A stretch of DNA of 64,000 bases from Undibacterium pigrum (lineage in GTDB: Bacteria > Pseudomonadota > Gammaproteobacteria > Burkholderiales > Burkholderiaceae_D), in the NCBI RefSeq assembly GCF_003201815.1, contig NZ_QJKB01000005.1, forward strand, positions 124,001 to 188,000, in the 5' to 3' direction. The notes beneath the pieces are model-generated. The model saw nothing but the letters and a program-made list of their open reading frames with translations, ran no database searches and was not told the origin of the DNA. Shown here piece after piece: positions 52,651 to 64,000 of this stretch. Position numbers and translations under genes: made by a program. Each line of letters starts with the position of its first letter. Within the stretch, counting starts at the first letter, position 1.

Positions 52651-55600
52651 ATGAGGCAGGACAGTGTGGCCGGGCGATACCTAAACCCTCAGTTGTTGTT
52701 CGCTTTTTTCTGCCTGCTGTGTTTTGTTTCCCTGGGCTTTTGCCTGCCAGTTTCTGCGGCCAGCGTACAAAGCCTGCGCTTTGAGCAAGTCGGGCGCGAC
52801 CAGGGTTTCCAGCATGAATCGGTGCAATCCATGCTGCAAGACCGTCAGGGCTATATGTGGTTTGGTACCCAGGGCGGCCTGCATCGCTATGACGGTGCCA
52901 AGGTAGTCTTTTTCCGCCATGACCCCAACCGCCCGGACAGCTTGGCAGATAACTGGGTATGGGCCCTGCATCAGGACGACAAGGGCAGGATCTGGGTAGG
53001 CACGCGCAATGGCGGCCTGCATCGCTATGACATGGCGACCGAGACCATGGTCAGGTATAAACCCAATCTGGCAGATATCCGCAGTTCTGGCGGCAATCAG
53101 ATACAGGCTATCATCAGCGACAGTGCGGCCGGGTTATGGCTGGCGACCGGCGATGGGCTGGCGCATTTTGATCCTGACAGCGGGCGTTTCCAGATTTTGC
53201 GCCATGATGACAAAGACCCCGCCAGTATCGCCAGCGATCAGTTGAATGCCCTGAGCCTCGATAAAGAGGGTAATTTGTGGGTAGGCACAAACGCTGGTTT
53301 GAGTGTCATGTATCGCGGCAAGACTGTGTTTGAGAATTTCCGCCTCGACAATGACTCTAAGCCCGACCCGCGTCACAATAATGTACAAAGTCTGCTTAAT
53401 GACAAACAGGGTAATTTGTGGATAGCCACGGCAGCCGGTCTTGAAGTATGGAACAAGGAACGCACCAGCAAACGCCGCCTGGGCCAAGCCGATGGCCTTG
53501 ATCCCGGCCCTGTCACTTCTTTGCTCGAAGACCGCGACGGCATACTCTGGATAGGCACGGATGATGGCCTCAAGCGCTGGAATCCCGAAGTCCGGAGGTT
53601 CACTTCCTACCGCCATCATGCCAGCGACAGGCATAGCCTGGCTGACAACCGCGTCACTCGCTTGTTGCAAGACCGTTCCGGCACCTTGTGGGTAGGCACC
53701 TGGCTGGGCGGTGCCAGCCGCACCAGTCTGGCCAGCGGTGGCTTTGAGCGCCTGCTGCATTTGCCGGGCGAAGCAAAAACCCTGAGCAACAATACCGTTT
53801 CTGCCATTACCAGCAAGGATGATGTGATCTGGATAGGTACTGGCGATGGCCTGAACCGGCTGGAAAAAGCCAGCGGCCAGATACGTGCCTACCATCACCA
53901 GGCCAACCGGGCAGACAGCCTCAGCAATAGCAAGATCAGGGCGCTCAAGCTGGCACCCGATGGCAAGCTCTGGGTGGGTACGCAAGATGGTTTGAACCTG
54001 TTTGATCCCGTCACGGAACGTGCCACGCATTTCCAGAATGACCCCAAAAAGCCTGACAGTCTCAGTTCCAGCATCGTGCATACCCTGGCGTATGACAAGC
54101 AGGGTAACTTGTGGGTGGCCAGTGATGATGGCCTCAATCTCATGCAGGACGGCAAGTTCCGTCGCTATATGTCCAATCCCAAAGACAGCGACAGCCTCAG
54201 TCATGGCCGCGTTGTGTCGCTGTTGTTTGACCGTCGTGACCGCTTCTGGGCAGGTACCTTTGGTGGCCTCGATAAACTGGACCGTAGCACGGGCCGCTTT
54301 GAGCATTATCGTCATGAACCGGATAATCCCAACAGTCTCAGCCATAGCCGCGTTTATGCTGTCTATGAAGACAAGGCTGGTGTGATCTGGGTGGGTACTG
54401 CCAGTGGCCTGAACCAGATGGTGCAGGGGGCAGATGGCAAGATCAGTTTCATCCGTTATGGCGGCGGGCTAGGCAATGATGCAACTGCCGGTTTTGCCGA
54501 GGATGATAACGGCAATCTGTGGATCAGTACCGATGGTGGTCTGTATAAGCTGGGGCCAGACCGCAAGGCAGTGAAAAAATATTCTGCTGACGATGGCTTG
54601 ATCGATGGCACCTACACGGTAGGTGCCAGTTACCGGGATAGCGATGGCGCATTGTACTTTGGCGGCTTTCAGGGTATGGCCTGGTTTTATCCAGCTGCCA
54701 TCCGCGACAATACCAATAAGCCAGTAACGACGATTACTGATTTCCTGATTTTCAATCAGTCGGTGCGTGGCGGTAAATTGCCCCTGGGTGTCAAGATGGA
54801 TGGCAATATCTCGGATGCCAAATCGATTACCCTGTCTTATACACATAGCGTAGTGTCGATAGAATTTGCAGCCCTGAATTATTCTGACCCCCTGCATTAT
54901 CGCTATGCCTACAAGCTTGATGGTTTTGATAAAGACTGGGTAGAGATAGATGGCACCCACCGCGCCGCCAATTACACCAACCTTGGGTCAGGAGAATATA
55001 TTTTCAGAACCAGGGCAGCGACCAAGGATGGCGAATGGAATGATGAAGGTGCCAGTCTGCTGATCACCATCACGCCACCATTCTGGATGGAATGGTGGTT
55101 CAGGATTATTGTCAGCCTGGTTTTGCTGGCCCTGATCTATGCGATTTATCGCTGGAGAGTAGGGCGTTTTTCTGACCAGCAAAGCCTGCTGGAAGAACTG
55201 GTCAGGCAAAGAACCGCAGAGGCTGACAGGGAGCGCAAGCGCCTGACTGATCTGACCGACGTCTTGCCATTGTCGGTCTACCAGTTCCGCGAACGGCCTG
55301 ATGGGCACAGGGAATATGCCTATGTCAGCGAGAACGTCAAAAACGTCATGGGCGTGCCCGCCGCTGATATCCTGGCCGACAAGTCTGCGCGCTGGCGCAC
55401 GACGCTGGAAGAGGACCGGGAAACCGCCGAAGCCTGTCTGAAACGGGCAGTAGATGGCCGCACTTCCAGCAACTTCCATCAGCGCGTCCTGGTCGATGGC
55501 AAGGTACGCTGGCTGCGCTCGCAAACCGTGGCACCCAAGCGTGTCAATGGTGACTGGATATGGAATGGTTTCTGGATAGATGAAACCGAAACCTATCTGC

Positions 55601-57954
55601 AAAAAGATGAGCTGCGCGAAGCCAAGGAACAAGCCGAGCAGGCCACGGTTGCCAAGTCTTATTTCCTGGCGAATATGAGTCATGAAATCCGCACGCCGAT
55701 GAACGCCATCATCGGTCTTTCGCACCTGGCCAAGAAAACCCGTCTGACTTTGAAGCAGCGTGACTATATCGATAAAATCCACAGCGCCGGTACGTCCTTG
55801 CTGGGAGTGGTGAATGACATCCTTGATTTCTCCAAGATAGAAGCAGGCAAGCTCGATATTGAATCTGCTGAATTTGTACTGGCGGATGTCATTGATGACG
55901 TTGCCACCATCGTCAGCCATAAGGTCGCAGAAAAAGATATAGAGCTGGTGTTTGATATCGACACCCATGTGCCGCATAGCATGCGCGGTGACCCCTTGCG
56001 TCTGGGGCAGGTCATTACCAACCTGGTCAACAATGCCATCAAGTTTACTGACCAGGGCTCGGTCATTATCCTCGTCAAGCAGGTGCAGGCAGAAGTCGAC
56101 AAGGTGCAACTGCAGTTCAGCGTGCAGGATACTGGTGTGGGTATGACTGAGGAGCAGCAACAAAACCTGTTCCAGGCCTTCACCCAGGCCGATAGTTCAA
56201 CCACGCGCAAATATGGCGGCACGGGCCTGGGCCTGACGATATCGCGGCACCTGGTGGAACTCATGGGTGGCTCTATCTGGGTAGAAAGTCAGGTGGGTGT
56301 GGGCAGCACTTTCCACTTCAATTGCTGGTTTGCCTTTGCCACTGCTGCGCCGCTGACGCAGTTGCCGCCGCATATACAAAACCTCAGACTGCTGGTCGTT
56401 GATGACCATGATGTGGCACGTCAGCATTTGCAAAAACTGGGGCAACAACTGGGCCTGACCGTGAATGCCGCCAGCAGCGGCAAGCTGGCACTGCATATGT
56501 TGAGCGAGGCTCGGGTACATGGTCACCCCTATGACTTGCTGCTGCTCGATGCCCATATGCCTGACATGGATGGTGCCGCCACCATGCATGCCATCGCCGC
56601 CAGCATGGGTAAGGAAGCGCCGCAAGTGGTCATGCTGACCACCATGAACTTTGATGAAACCACCATGCAGGCCAGGACATATGCGCCAGTTGCTTACCTG
56701 TCCAAACCCACGGGCATGGCAGGCTTGCTGGAAATTCTGTTACGCATCCGTGCCGACACGCTGGAAACACCAGTCAATACCGCTGCTGAACACCGTAGTG
56801 ATTGCCGCTTTGAAGGCATGCGTGTCTTGCTGGTAGAAGACAATCACATCAACCAGCAAATTGCCGCAGAACTGATGACTGAGGCAGGCATCATCGTTGA
56901 CGTGGCAGACAATGGCCGCATCGCCATCGACAAGCTCAACCATGGCAACCCTTACGATATCGTGCTCATGGATTTGCAAATGCCTGAGATGGATGGCTAT
57001 GCTGCCACCACCGTGATCCGCTCTTACCCGGAATGGCTGGACTTGCCCATCATCGCCATGACCGCCCATGCCATGAATGAAGAGCGCCAGCGCTGCCTTG
57101 ATACCGGCATGAACGACCATATCGCCAAACCCATAGACCCGGACAGCTTCTTTGAAACCCTGAGCCGCTGGTGTGGTCACCGCATGCCTGATTATCAGAT
57201 CGATGTACCTGTGAATACCGGCAGCCAGCCGCCAGCCGCAGCGATGCCAGCGAAAACAGCAGCGCCAGTAAGCAAAGCTGAGCCTGCGAAAGCAGAAGTG
57301 CCGCAACATGATCTGACCATACCAGGCGTTGATGTTGCTCCTGCCTTGCGCCGTTGCGGTCAAAATCTTGACCTGTATCTGCGCCTGTTGCAAATCTTTG
57401 TCGACAGCGCCGCATCCACGCCAGACAAGATCAGGCTGGCACTGGAAAAAGGAGACCGAGGCACCGCAGAACGCGAAGCACATACCATGCGCGGTGCTGC
57501 TGGCAATATCGGTGCAACGGCGCTGGCAGCCGTATCAACCGAGCTGGAACTGGCGATAGAAAAATCAGAAGAAAATGAGGCGCTGATACAAAAATTCAGC
57601 GCTGTCAGTGCTGAGTTGATTGATGCCCTGAAGCAGGCTTTGCAAGAGCAGGCGGAGAAAGAGGCAGAGAAGGAAGCACAGAAAGAAGCAGTTAAAATTG
57701 AACCGCAAGCCAAGGATGCTGATGCAGCAGAAATAGCCCAGCTATTTGCCACGCTGCGCCAGTATCTGGAAGACTCGGACAGCGAAGCCCTGGATTATTT
57801 CAATATCCACCAGCGCGACATGCGCAAGGTGCTGGGGGCGCGGGCAGACGAGTTTGCGCTGTCGCTGCAAGTCTTTGATTTTGAAATCACACTACAGATA
57901 CTGGACAGAGTCGCACCTGCAGGTATGGCCCCGATAGGCAGCAGTAATTTATAA
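52651..57954 (+). CDS. Hybrid two-component sensor with periplasmic propeller and phosphorelay
   Basis: A 1767-residue protein with GAGGAAAG before its ATG. A signal peptide or N-terminal anchor (1-36) is followed by about 14 regulator-propeller repeats of the D-x-x-G-x-(L/I)W(I/V)GT form to about residue 690. A Y_Y_Y domain, a transmembrane helix near 816-838 and a PAS domain come next. The histidine kinase core has H1011 in [10 protein letters not shown]. Two receivers carry D1300 ([13 protein letters not shown]) and D1441 ([12 protein letters not shown]), and an Hpt domain has H1611 ([10 protein letters not shown]). A Glu/Lys-rich stretch ends the protein. It has every step of a phosphorelay. 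Homologues in other bacteria often sense glycans, but here no glycan-use genes are near. Confidence 0.93.
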   Translation: MRQDSVAGRYLNPQLLFAFFCLLCFVSLGFCLPVSAASVQSLRFEQVGRDQGFQHESVQSMLQDRQGYMWFGTQGGLHRYDGAKVVFFRHDPNRPDSLADNWVWALHQDDKGRIWVGTRNGGLHRYDMATETMVRYKPNLADIRSSGGNQIQAIISDSAAGLWLATGDGLAHFDPDSGRFQILRHDDKDPASIASDQLNALSLDKEGNLWVGTNAGLSVMYRGKTVFENFRLDNDSKPDPRHNNVQSLLNDKQGNLWIATAAGLEVWNKERTSKRRLGQADGLDPGPVTSLLEDRDGILWIGTDDGLKRWNPEVRRFTSYRHHASDRHSLADNRVTRLLQDRSGTLWVGTWLGGASRTSLASGGFERLLHLPGEAKTLSNNTVSAITSKDDVIWIGTGDGLNRLEKASGQIRAYHHQANRADSLSNSKIRALKLAPDGKLWVGTQDGLNLFDPVTERATHFQNDPKKPDSLSSSIVHTLAYDKQGNLWVASDDGLNLMQDGKFRRYMSNPKDSDSLSHGRVVSLLFDRRDRFWAGTFGGLDKLDRSTGRFEHYRHEPDNPNSLSHSRVYAVYEDKAGVIWVGTASGLNQMVQGADGKISFIRYGGGLGNDATAGFAEDDNGNLWISTDGGLYKLGPDRKAVKKYSADDGLIDGTYTVGASYRDSDGALYFGGFQGMAWFYPAAIRDNTNKPVTTITDFLIFNQSVRGGKLPLGVKMDGNISDAKSITLSYTHSVVSIEFAALNYSDPLHYRYAYKLDGFDKDWVEIDGTHRAANYTNLGSGEYIFRTRAATKDGEWNDEGASLLITITPPFWMEWWFRIIVSLVLLALIYAIYRWRVGRFSDQQSLLEELVRQRTAEADRERKRLTDLTDVLPLSVYQFRERPDGHREYAYVSENVKNVMGVPAADILADKSARWRTTLEEDRETAEACLKRAVDGRTSSNFHQRVLVDGKVRWLRSQTVAPKRVNGDWIWNGFWIDETETYLQKDELREAKEQAEQATVAKSYFLANMSHEIRTPMNAIIGLSHLAKKTRLTLKQRDYIDKIHSAGTSLLGVVNDILDFSKIEAGKLDIESAEFVLADVIDDVATIVSHKVAEKDIELVFDIDTHVPHSMRGDPLRLGQVITNLVNNAIKFTDQGSVIILVKQVQAEVDKVQLQFSVQDTGVGMTEEQQQNLFQAFTQADSSTTRKYGGTGLGLTISRHLVELMGGSIWVESQVGVGSTFHFNCWFAFATAAPLTQLPPHIQNLRLLVVDDHDVARQHLQKLGQQLGLTVNAASSGKLALHMLSEARVHGHPYDLLLLDAHMPDMDGAATMHAIAASMGKEAPQVVMLTTMNFDETTMQARTYAPVAYLSKPTGMAGLLEILLRIRADTLETPVNTAAEHRSDCRFEGMRVLLVEDNHINQQIAAELMTEAGIIVDVADNGRIAIDKLNHGNPYDIVLMDLQMPEMDGYAATTVIRSYPEWLDLPIIAMTAHAMNEERQRCLDTGMNDHIAKPIDPDSFFETLSRWCGHRMPDYQIDVPVNTGSQPPAAAMPAKTAAPVSKAEPAKAEVPQHDLTIPGVDVAPALRRCGQNLDLYLRLLQIFVDSAASTPDKIRLALEKGDRGTAEREAHTMRGAAGNIGATALAAVSTELELAIEKSEENEALIQKFSAVSAELIDALKQALQEQAEKEAEKEAQKEAVKIEPQAKDADAAEIAQLFATLRQYLEDSDSEALDYFNIHQRDMRKVLGARADEFALSLQVFDFEITLQILDRVAPAGMAPIGSSNL

Positions 57955-59226
57955 ATACTTCTCCAGCATCTGCATGGTGCGCGCAGTCGCCCCTTGGTGC
58001 TGCAGGAAGAAGGTATAGGCTGCTGCACCCATGCGCTGGCATTGTTTTTCATCTGCCAGCAAGGAATGCGCTTGCTGGAACAGACTGAGTGCGCCATCAA
58101 CGCGGAAAGCTGCGCCGCTGGCAATCGCCTGCTCGGTGATTTCAGAAAAATTAAAGGTATGCGTACCCGTCAGCACAGGCTTGCCCATGGCGCAGGCTTC
58201 GATGAGGTTATGTCCACCCAGCGGCACCAGGCTGCCGCCAACAAAGGCGATATCACAGGCGGCATAGTACATATACATCTCACCCATGCTGTCACCGAGT
58301 ATGACCTGTATGTCTGTTCCTATGGGGGCGATCTCTTCATGGTTCAGGCTGGAGCGGCGCAGATACCTGATGCCATGCGATTCCAGCAGGCTGGCCACAT
58401 GATCAAAGCGTTGCGGGTGGCGTGGCGTGATGATCAGCAGGGGGTTGGTTTGCAGTAAAGGGACTTGCTCGACAAAGGCTTGCAGTATCAGTTCTTCTTC
58501 GCCATCACGGGTACTGGCGCACAGGATCACCTGGCGCTCACCAAAGCTGCGGCGCAGGGCTGCACCGCGCTCACCCATCAATGGTGGCGGCGTCACATCA
58601 AACTTCATATTGCCAGTGACACCCGGCTGCTCTATGCCCAGCTCATGCAGGCGCAGGGCATCAGGATTCGATTGCGCTGCCACGCTGCTGATGGCACGTG
58701 CCGCAGGCAAGATCAGCGAAGCCAGGCGTTGGGCCTTGCGTAAAGACTTTTCTGACAGACGAGCATTTACCAGCGTCACCGGTATGGACTTTTCCTGGCA
58801 CTGGGCGATCAGGTTGGGCCAGACTTCTGTCTCTATCAGTATGCATAGTTGCGGCGAAAAATGCCGCAGGAAGCGTACGATCATCCAGTTGATGTCATAG
58901 GGTAAAAACGCCTGTTGCAGCCGCGGGCCTACATCGGCAAACAGCTTGCCGCCAGTTTCACGTCCGGTGGCGGTCATGTGCGTCAGCAGGATGCGGTGCT
59001 CAGGGCAACGTGCCAGCAGGGCGCGTATCAGCGGTTCTGCCGCACGAGTTTCACCGGCAGAGACGGCGTGCACCCAGATCGTTGGAATGTTTGCATAAGC
59101 CGGATAAAAACCCAGACGCTCGCCTATATGCTGGCGATAGCCTGGCTCAAGGCGGCCACGCCACCAGAGGCGGAACAGGGCAAACGGCAGGGAAAGACCC
59201 CATACCAGGGAGTAAAGAAGACGCAT
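57949..59226 (-). CDS. waaA: 3-deoxy-D-manno-octulosonic acid (KDO) transferase
   Basis: A 425-residue GT-B glycosyltransferase that adds KDO to lipid A at the inner membrane. The N-terminal membrane-anchoring helix, the [17 protein letters not shown] loop with the probable catalytic Glu, the LIETEVWPN segment and the C-terminal [20 protein letters not shown] sugar-nucleotide motif are all present. Its end overlaps the converging hybrid-kinase gene by 6 bases. The KDO synthesis gene kdsA lies 2.3 kb away. Confidence 0.94.
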   Translation of the reverse strand: MRLLYSLVWGLSLPFALFRLWWRGRLEPGYRQHIGERLGFYPAYANIPTIWVHAVSAGETRAAEPLIRALLARCPEHRILLTHMTATGRETGGKLFADVGPRLQQAFLPYDINWMIVRFLRHFSPQLCILIETEVWPNLIAQCQEKSIPVTLVNARLSEKSLRKAQRLASLILPAARAISSVAAQSNPDALRLHELGIEQPGVTGNMKFDVTPPPLMGERGAALRRSFGERQVILCASTRDGEEELILQAFVEQVPLLQTNPLLIITPRHPQRFDHVASLLESHGIRYLRRSSLNHEEIAPIGTDIQVILGDSMGEMYMYYAACDIAFVGGSLVPLGGHNLIEACAMGKPVLTGTHTFNFSEITEQAIASGAAFRVDGALSLFQQAHSLLADEKQCQRMGAAAYTFFLQHQGATARTMQMLEKYL

Positions 59227-59229
59227 GCT

Positions 59230-60144
59230 TTATGTCCGACGGAAATTCACCAATACAATACCACCACAGACCAGCACTGCACCCAGCGCAAAGCGCGGGC
59301 TAATGGGATCGTGCATAAGAATGACACCAGCGGCAACGCCGAACAAGGGTGTCAGGAAAGAAAAGACAGAAAGACGCGAAGCCAGATAACGTCGCATCAA
59401 CCAGAACCAGGTCAGGTAACTGGCAAAGGCAATCACCACCGTCTGAAAAAACAGACTGACGATGCTGGTCATATCCCATTGCGTGGGCAGGCTCTCGCCG
59501 CGCAACATGACAAATACCAGCAAGATCGCCGCGCCTACCGCCAACTGGTAAAACAGCGTGGTCGTTGGTTCAGCTTCAGACAGGCTGGACTTGCGTATGG
59601 TAATCGTCGTTGCTGCCCACAACACGGCTGCCGCCACGCCAAAGCTGTCACCGATGAGCATATCAGCCATATCACGCTGGCTGCTGCCTGATGTATCAAA
59701 CAAGGCACCAGAGAAAGCGACTGCCACGCCAGCAAAGGCCGACAGGATACCCAGCCACTGTGTTGACTGCAAACGCTCAGCCGGTATCAGCCAGTGCAGG
59801 CCCAGCACGGTAAAGATAGGGGCGGTATACAAGAACACCGACATATGTGAAGCCGTCGTGTATTTCAAACCCAGCGATATGCATAAAAATTCGATGGCAA
59901 ACAGAACACCCGCCGCAATACCAGGCCAGACATGTTTGTCACGCAGGGAAAATGGAATCTTTTTGATAAGTATCAATAACAATACCAATACCGCCGCCAG
60001 CCCCGACCGCAAGCCCAGTTGCATAGTGGCACCAATCACTGGCGCAGCCAGCTTGACAGCCACCTGCTGCAAACCCCAGCACAGGCAAAGCAAAAGCATA
60101 AGCGAAATGGCAAAACCATCAAGATTTTTACGATGAGCGGACAT
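59230..60144 (-). CDS. EamA/DMT-family transporter
   Basis: A 304-residue membrane protein from ATG 60144; an upstream ATG at 60207 would add 21 hydrophilic residues. It has ten predicted helices in two EamA halves (LLCLCWGLQQVAVKLAAPVI, then the second half starting GDSFGVAAAVLWAATT). Members export amino acids or other metabolites. The substrate is not predictable. It lies 3 bases upstream of waaA and may be co-transcribed with it. Confidence 0.87.
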   Translation of the reverse strand: MSAHRKNLDGFAISLMLLLCLCWGLQQVAVKLAAPVIGATMQLGLRSGLAAVLVLLLILIKKIPFSLRDKHVWPGIAAGVLFAIEFLCISLGLKYTTASHMSVFLYTAPIFTVLGLHWLIPAERLQSTQWLGILSAFAGVAVAFSGALFDTSGSSQRDMADMLIGDSFGVAAAVLWAATTITIRKSSLSEAEPTTTLFYQLAVGAAILLVFVMLRGESLPTQWDMTSIVSLFFQTVVIAFASYLTWFWLMRRYLASRLSVFSFLTPLFGVAAGVILMHDPISPRFALGAVLVCGGIVLVNFRRT

Positions 60145-60495
60145 CTGGCTTGGGGAGTGTAGGCGAAGAGGTGGGAATATACCTGAAAACGGTGTGCAGG
60201 GGTGCATGTCTTGCTTGGGGATTTACTCATCCCTTTCAGGGCAAGCTCGGCATAGGGGTGGAGTTTTGTAGTAAATTTAATAAGTGGGCATTCGACAGTA
60301 AGCCGTCCCCACCCTAAGCCTCGCTCTTTAAGGGGACTCATTAGTAATTTTCAGTTCTTTCAGATTGCTTAAAATAGCAATCTAGTTGCCTTCACTGCAA
60401 CACCATACAAAATCACCCCCATAAAATGATATCCTATGCCTCTTAAACAACATGCAAGGACATGTTGAGCCTTCCACTATCATGGACATGAACAG

Positions 60496-62402
<1,907 letters not shown>

Positions 62403-62488
62403 TGTATGTAAAAATGCTAATAAATATTGAGTAGTGAAACTCACTAAAGTTAGCGATAACCAGATTTTTTTTGCGCGGAGGCATTGAG

Positions 62489-63613
62489 ATGATTACCATA
62501 CATCACTGGCTTCAAGAAATGGCTATATGTAAAGCGACCGATCTTTGCGAGCGGCCATTCCCAATACTTATACCGGGAATGCATCCTATAGATATCGAGG
62601 GTGCATTGATTCGAATAGAGCCTAAACAGGCTATCCCAACTAGACTTGGTGACTCAAATCCATTTACTGTTTCGTTAGTTTGTTATCCAGATAAGGTAAA
62701 CGGTCCTGAGTTCGACATATTTAGGCATGAGGCAATTACAAAAGAGTTTGGCGCGATTTTGTCGATCGTAATTAACAGACGAATCTTATCTCCAACTACA
62801 TTTCCCGCATCTGTTAGTGGTGAAAATAGCGTGACTTTCATGAGTATGCAGTCTGCCGCAGATAGAAGCGTTGATGGTCCAATACCAGAAAATATTGCAC
62901 CAATGTTGACAAGTTTCTTCGCAAAAATTAAAGATATGCCAGAAGATATTTGTGAAACGCTTAGTGCAGCATCTAGTTTGCACCATTCAGCATTGCAATT
63001 GTTTGGACAGGATTTAAGATCGGCGTATTTGTTGTGTATTTCTGCACTTGAGCATCTATCAAGAAAATTTGGTAATCCCCCTAGCGATTGGAGTGATTGG
63101 GATGTAGCTAATAAATGGGACGCTTTTTTCTCAAAAAATGGAGTGGATTCAATAGTTGCTCAGGCCTTCCGAGATGAACTCATGCGAGACCGACACTTAC
63201 GACTTCAGGCTACATTCACAAGATACATAATTGATTCACTCTCCGAAAATTTTTGGAACGACGAATACGATGAATGGCTGTATGGAATCGATTTGTCACG
63301 CCAACAATGGCTTGCCCCAAATAATTATTCTACAAAAAAAATGTCAGATTTCATCCCGCGTGACCTTGATATTCTTTATAAGATGGCGAAATCATCATAT
63401 AAACTTCGCAATGATCTCGTTCATAACGGAAAGCATATTTCATTGAAGGAAGTTATTTTGCCATTTACTGACGGGATTGACTCAGATGCCCCGTTCCCTT
63501 TCTTTATAATACGTCGAATTCTGAGAGATATCATATTGCAAGAAATTAATAAGTACCCCGAATCTCAAACTATGCCGAAATTTACAGCTCACCACAGGAC
63601 ATCAACTGAATAA
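62489..63613 (+). CDS. AT-rich unknown protein with a HEPN-like end
   Basis: A 374-residue protein from ATG 62489 with GGAGG upstream. It is markedly AT-rich compared with kdsA, a sign of horizontal transfer. The N-terminal half is an unfamiliar alpha/beta region. The C-terminal third is helical and contains YKLRNDLVHNGK, an R-x4-H motif like those of HEPN ribonuclease domains, including Apea-type ones in phage-defence proteins. A role in abortive infection is possible, but no partner gene is visible and the motif match is by eye. Confidence 0.5.
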   Translation: MITIHHWLQEMAICKATDLCERPFPILIPGMHPIDIEGALIRIEPKQAIPTRLGDSNPFTVSLVCYPDKVNGPEFDIFRHEAITKEFGAILSIVINRRILSPTTFPASVSGENSVTFMSMQSAADRSVDGPIPENIAPMLTSFFAKIKDMPEDICETLSAASSLHHSALQLFGQDLRSAYLLCISALEHLSRKFGNPPSDWSDWDVANKWDAFFSKNGVDSIVAQAFRDELMRDRHLRLQATFTRYIIDSLSENFWNDEYDEWLYGIDLSRQQWLAPNNYSTKKMSDFIPRDLDILYKMAKSSYKLRNDLVHNGKHISLKEVILPFTDGIDSDAPFPFFIIRRILRDIILQEINKYPESQTMPKFTAHHRTSTE

Positions 63614-63734
63614 GTTTGATGAGTGTAGAAGTAAACTTTGAATACGCTACACATAAAACGCGAGTTCAAATAAGAAGTACAACAGATGTCAAATGAATCT
63701 ACTTTGAAAATTCACTATTGAAAAAGGAATTGCA

Positions 63735-63923
63735 ATGGAAAAGCAAAGTCTTAAAAAGCAAATTCTATTTGGTGCAATTTTCGGATTGATATTTTCTTAC
63801 TCTGCAATACTAAAAAACTCTGAAGCAGAATTGAATTTATACGTTATTGGAGAATTAATTGGGGGAGCGATAGGTGGTGCGGTTCTTTATTGCATTTTAT
63901 ATCGGTTTTGGCCGAAAAAATAA
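63735..63923 (+). CDS. Small two-helix membrane protein
   Basis: A 62-residue protein with AAAGGA before its ATG. Two hydrophobic helices (about 10-26 and 34-56) flank a short polar loop; the second has a GGAIGGA glycine zipper. It is AT-rich like the gene before it. Small proteins of this type can be toxins, holin-like or assembly factors. The gaps on either side (63614-63734 and 63924-64000) hold nothing I recognise. Confidence 0.6.
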   Translation: MEKQSLKKQILFGAIFGLIFSYSAILKNSEAELNLYVIGELIGGAIGGAVLYCILYRFWPKK

Positions 63924-64000
63924 GCTGATTTAAGTAGGGAAATTAAAACTTTGGGCCAACTATTGCTCGCACTTTTAATGTTCCGTTGTGTGCCTCGAGA

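Noticed and set aside
53134-54345. 403-codon leftward frame inside the hybrid-kinase gene
   Set aside because: It is the antisense of regular propeller repeats, which keep a frame open by chance; no motifs.
54988-56163. 391-codon leftward frame inside the hybrid-kinase gene
   Set aside because: Antisense of the PAS/kinase region with no recognisable domain or ribosome site.

Overview
The window looks like a chromosomal segment of a betaproteobacterium of the Burkholderiales, probably Oxalobacteraceae (Undibacterium-like). I infer this from moderate GC, strong AGGAG ribosome sites, an aqpS-type ars operon, class II ribonucleotide reductase, KDO/LPS genes and the general style of the proteins. 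No rRNA, tRNA or CRISPR array was seen. Most of the window is accessory: peptide modification, metal resistance, stress and large unknown proteins, with ordinary envelope genes near the right end.

Layout. 1-1956: end of an ebo cluster (eboC, eboA) and a GAF protein. 1953-3761: a ScyD/ScyE-like beta-propeller and a methyltransferase on the other strand. 3857-6388: a promoter, then two DUF1843-repeat proteins flanking a radical SAM/SPASM enzyme, a likely peptide-modifying system. 6544-12013 (minus strand): the most striking locus. A kinase-like APH protein, a HopA1-family lyase and a zinc LanC cyclase are translationally coupled. Upstream lie two candidate substrates: a 146-residue leader-type peptide and a 381-residue repeat protein with 34 Cys, about 52 Thr, 4 Ser and no Lys or Arg. 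Thirty of its 34 Cys have a Thr or Ser exactly 5 or 6 residues before them, as expected for arrays of methyllanthionine rings. I propose a class V-like multi-ring lanthipeptide system.

12629-14946: arsR-aqpS-arsC-arsH with its operator. 15091-17166: a sensor histidine kinase. 17234-36815: two divergent tellurium-resistance (Ter) operons. The leftward one carries an ISL3-transposase-like DNA-binding protein, two TerY, a TerD, a vWA/zinc-ribbon protein, a PP2C phosphatase and a protein kinase. The rightward one carries a DUF475/TerC protein, several TerD, TerF, an AIM24-like protein, TerA, and a biosynthetic module (ATP-grasp, PRTase-TRSP, HAD, StiP/PELOTA, CitE-like lyase).

36870-39854: a periplasmic protein, an aldo/keto reductase with a divergent LysR regulator, and a small protein. 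40122-48886: two overlapping genes for giant propeller/LamG proteins of unknown role. 49345-51912: nrdJ. 52512-52614: a MITE-like palindrome. 52651-57954: a 1767-residue hybrid kinase. 57949-62402: waaA, an EamA transporter, an unknown protein and kdsA. 62489-63923: an AT-rich, probably recently acquired edge with a HEPN-like protein and a small membrane protein.

All family calls come from reading motifs by eye. No search, alignment or structure prediction was run.
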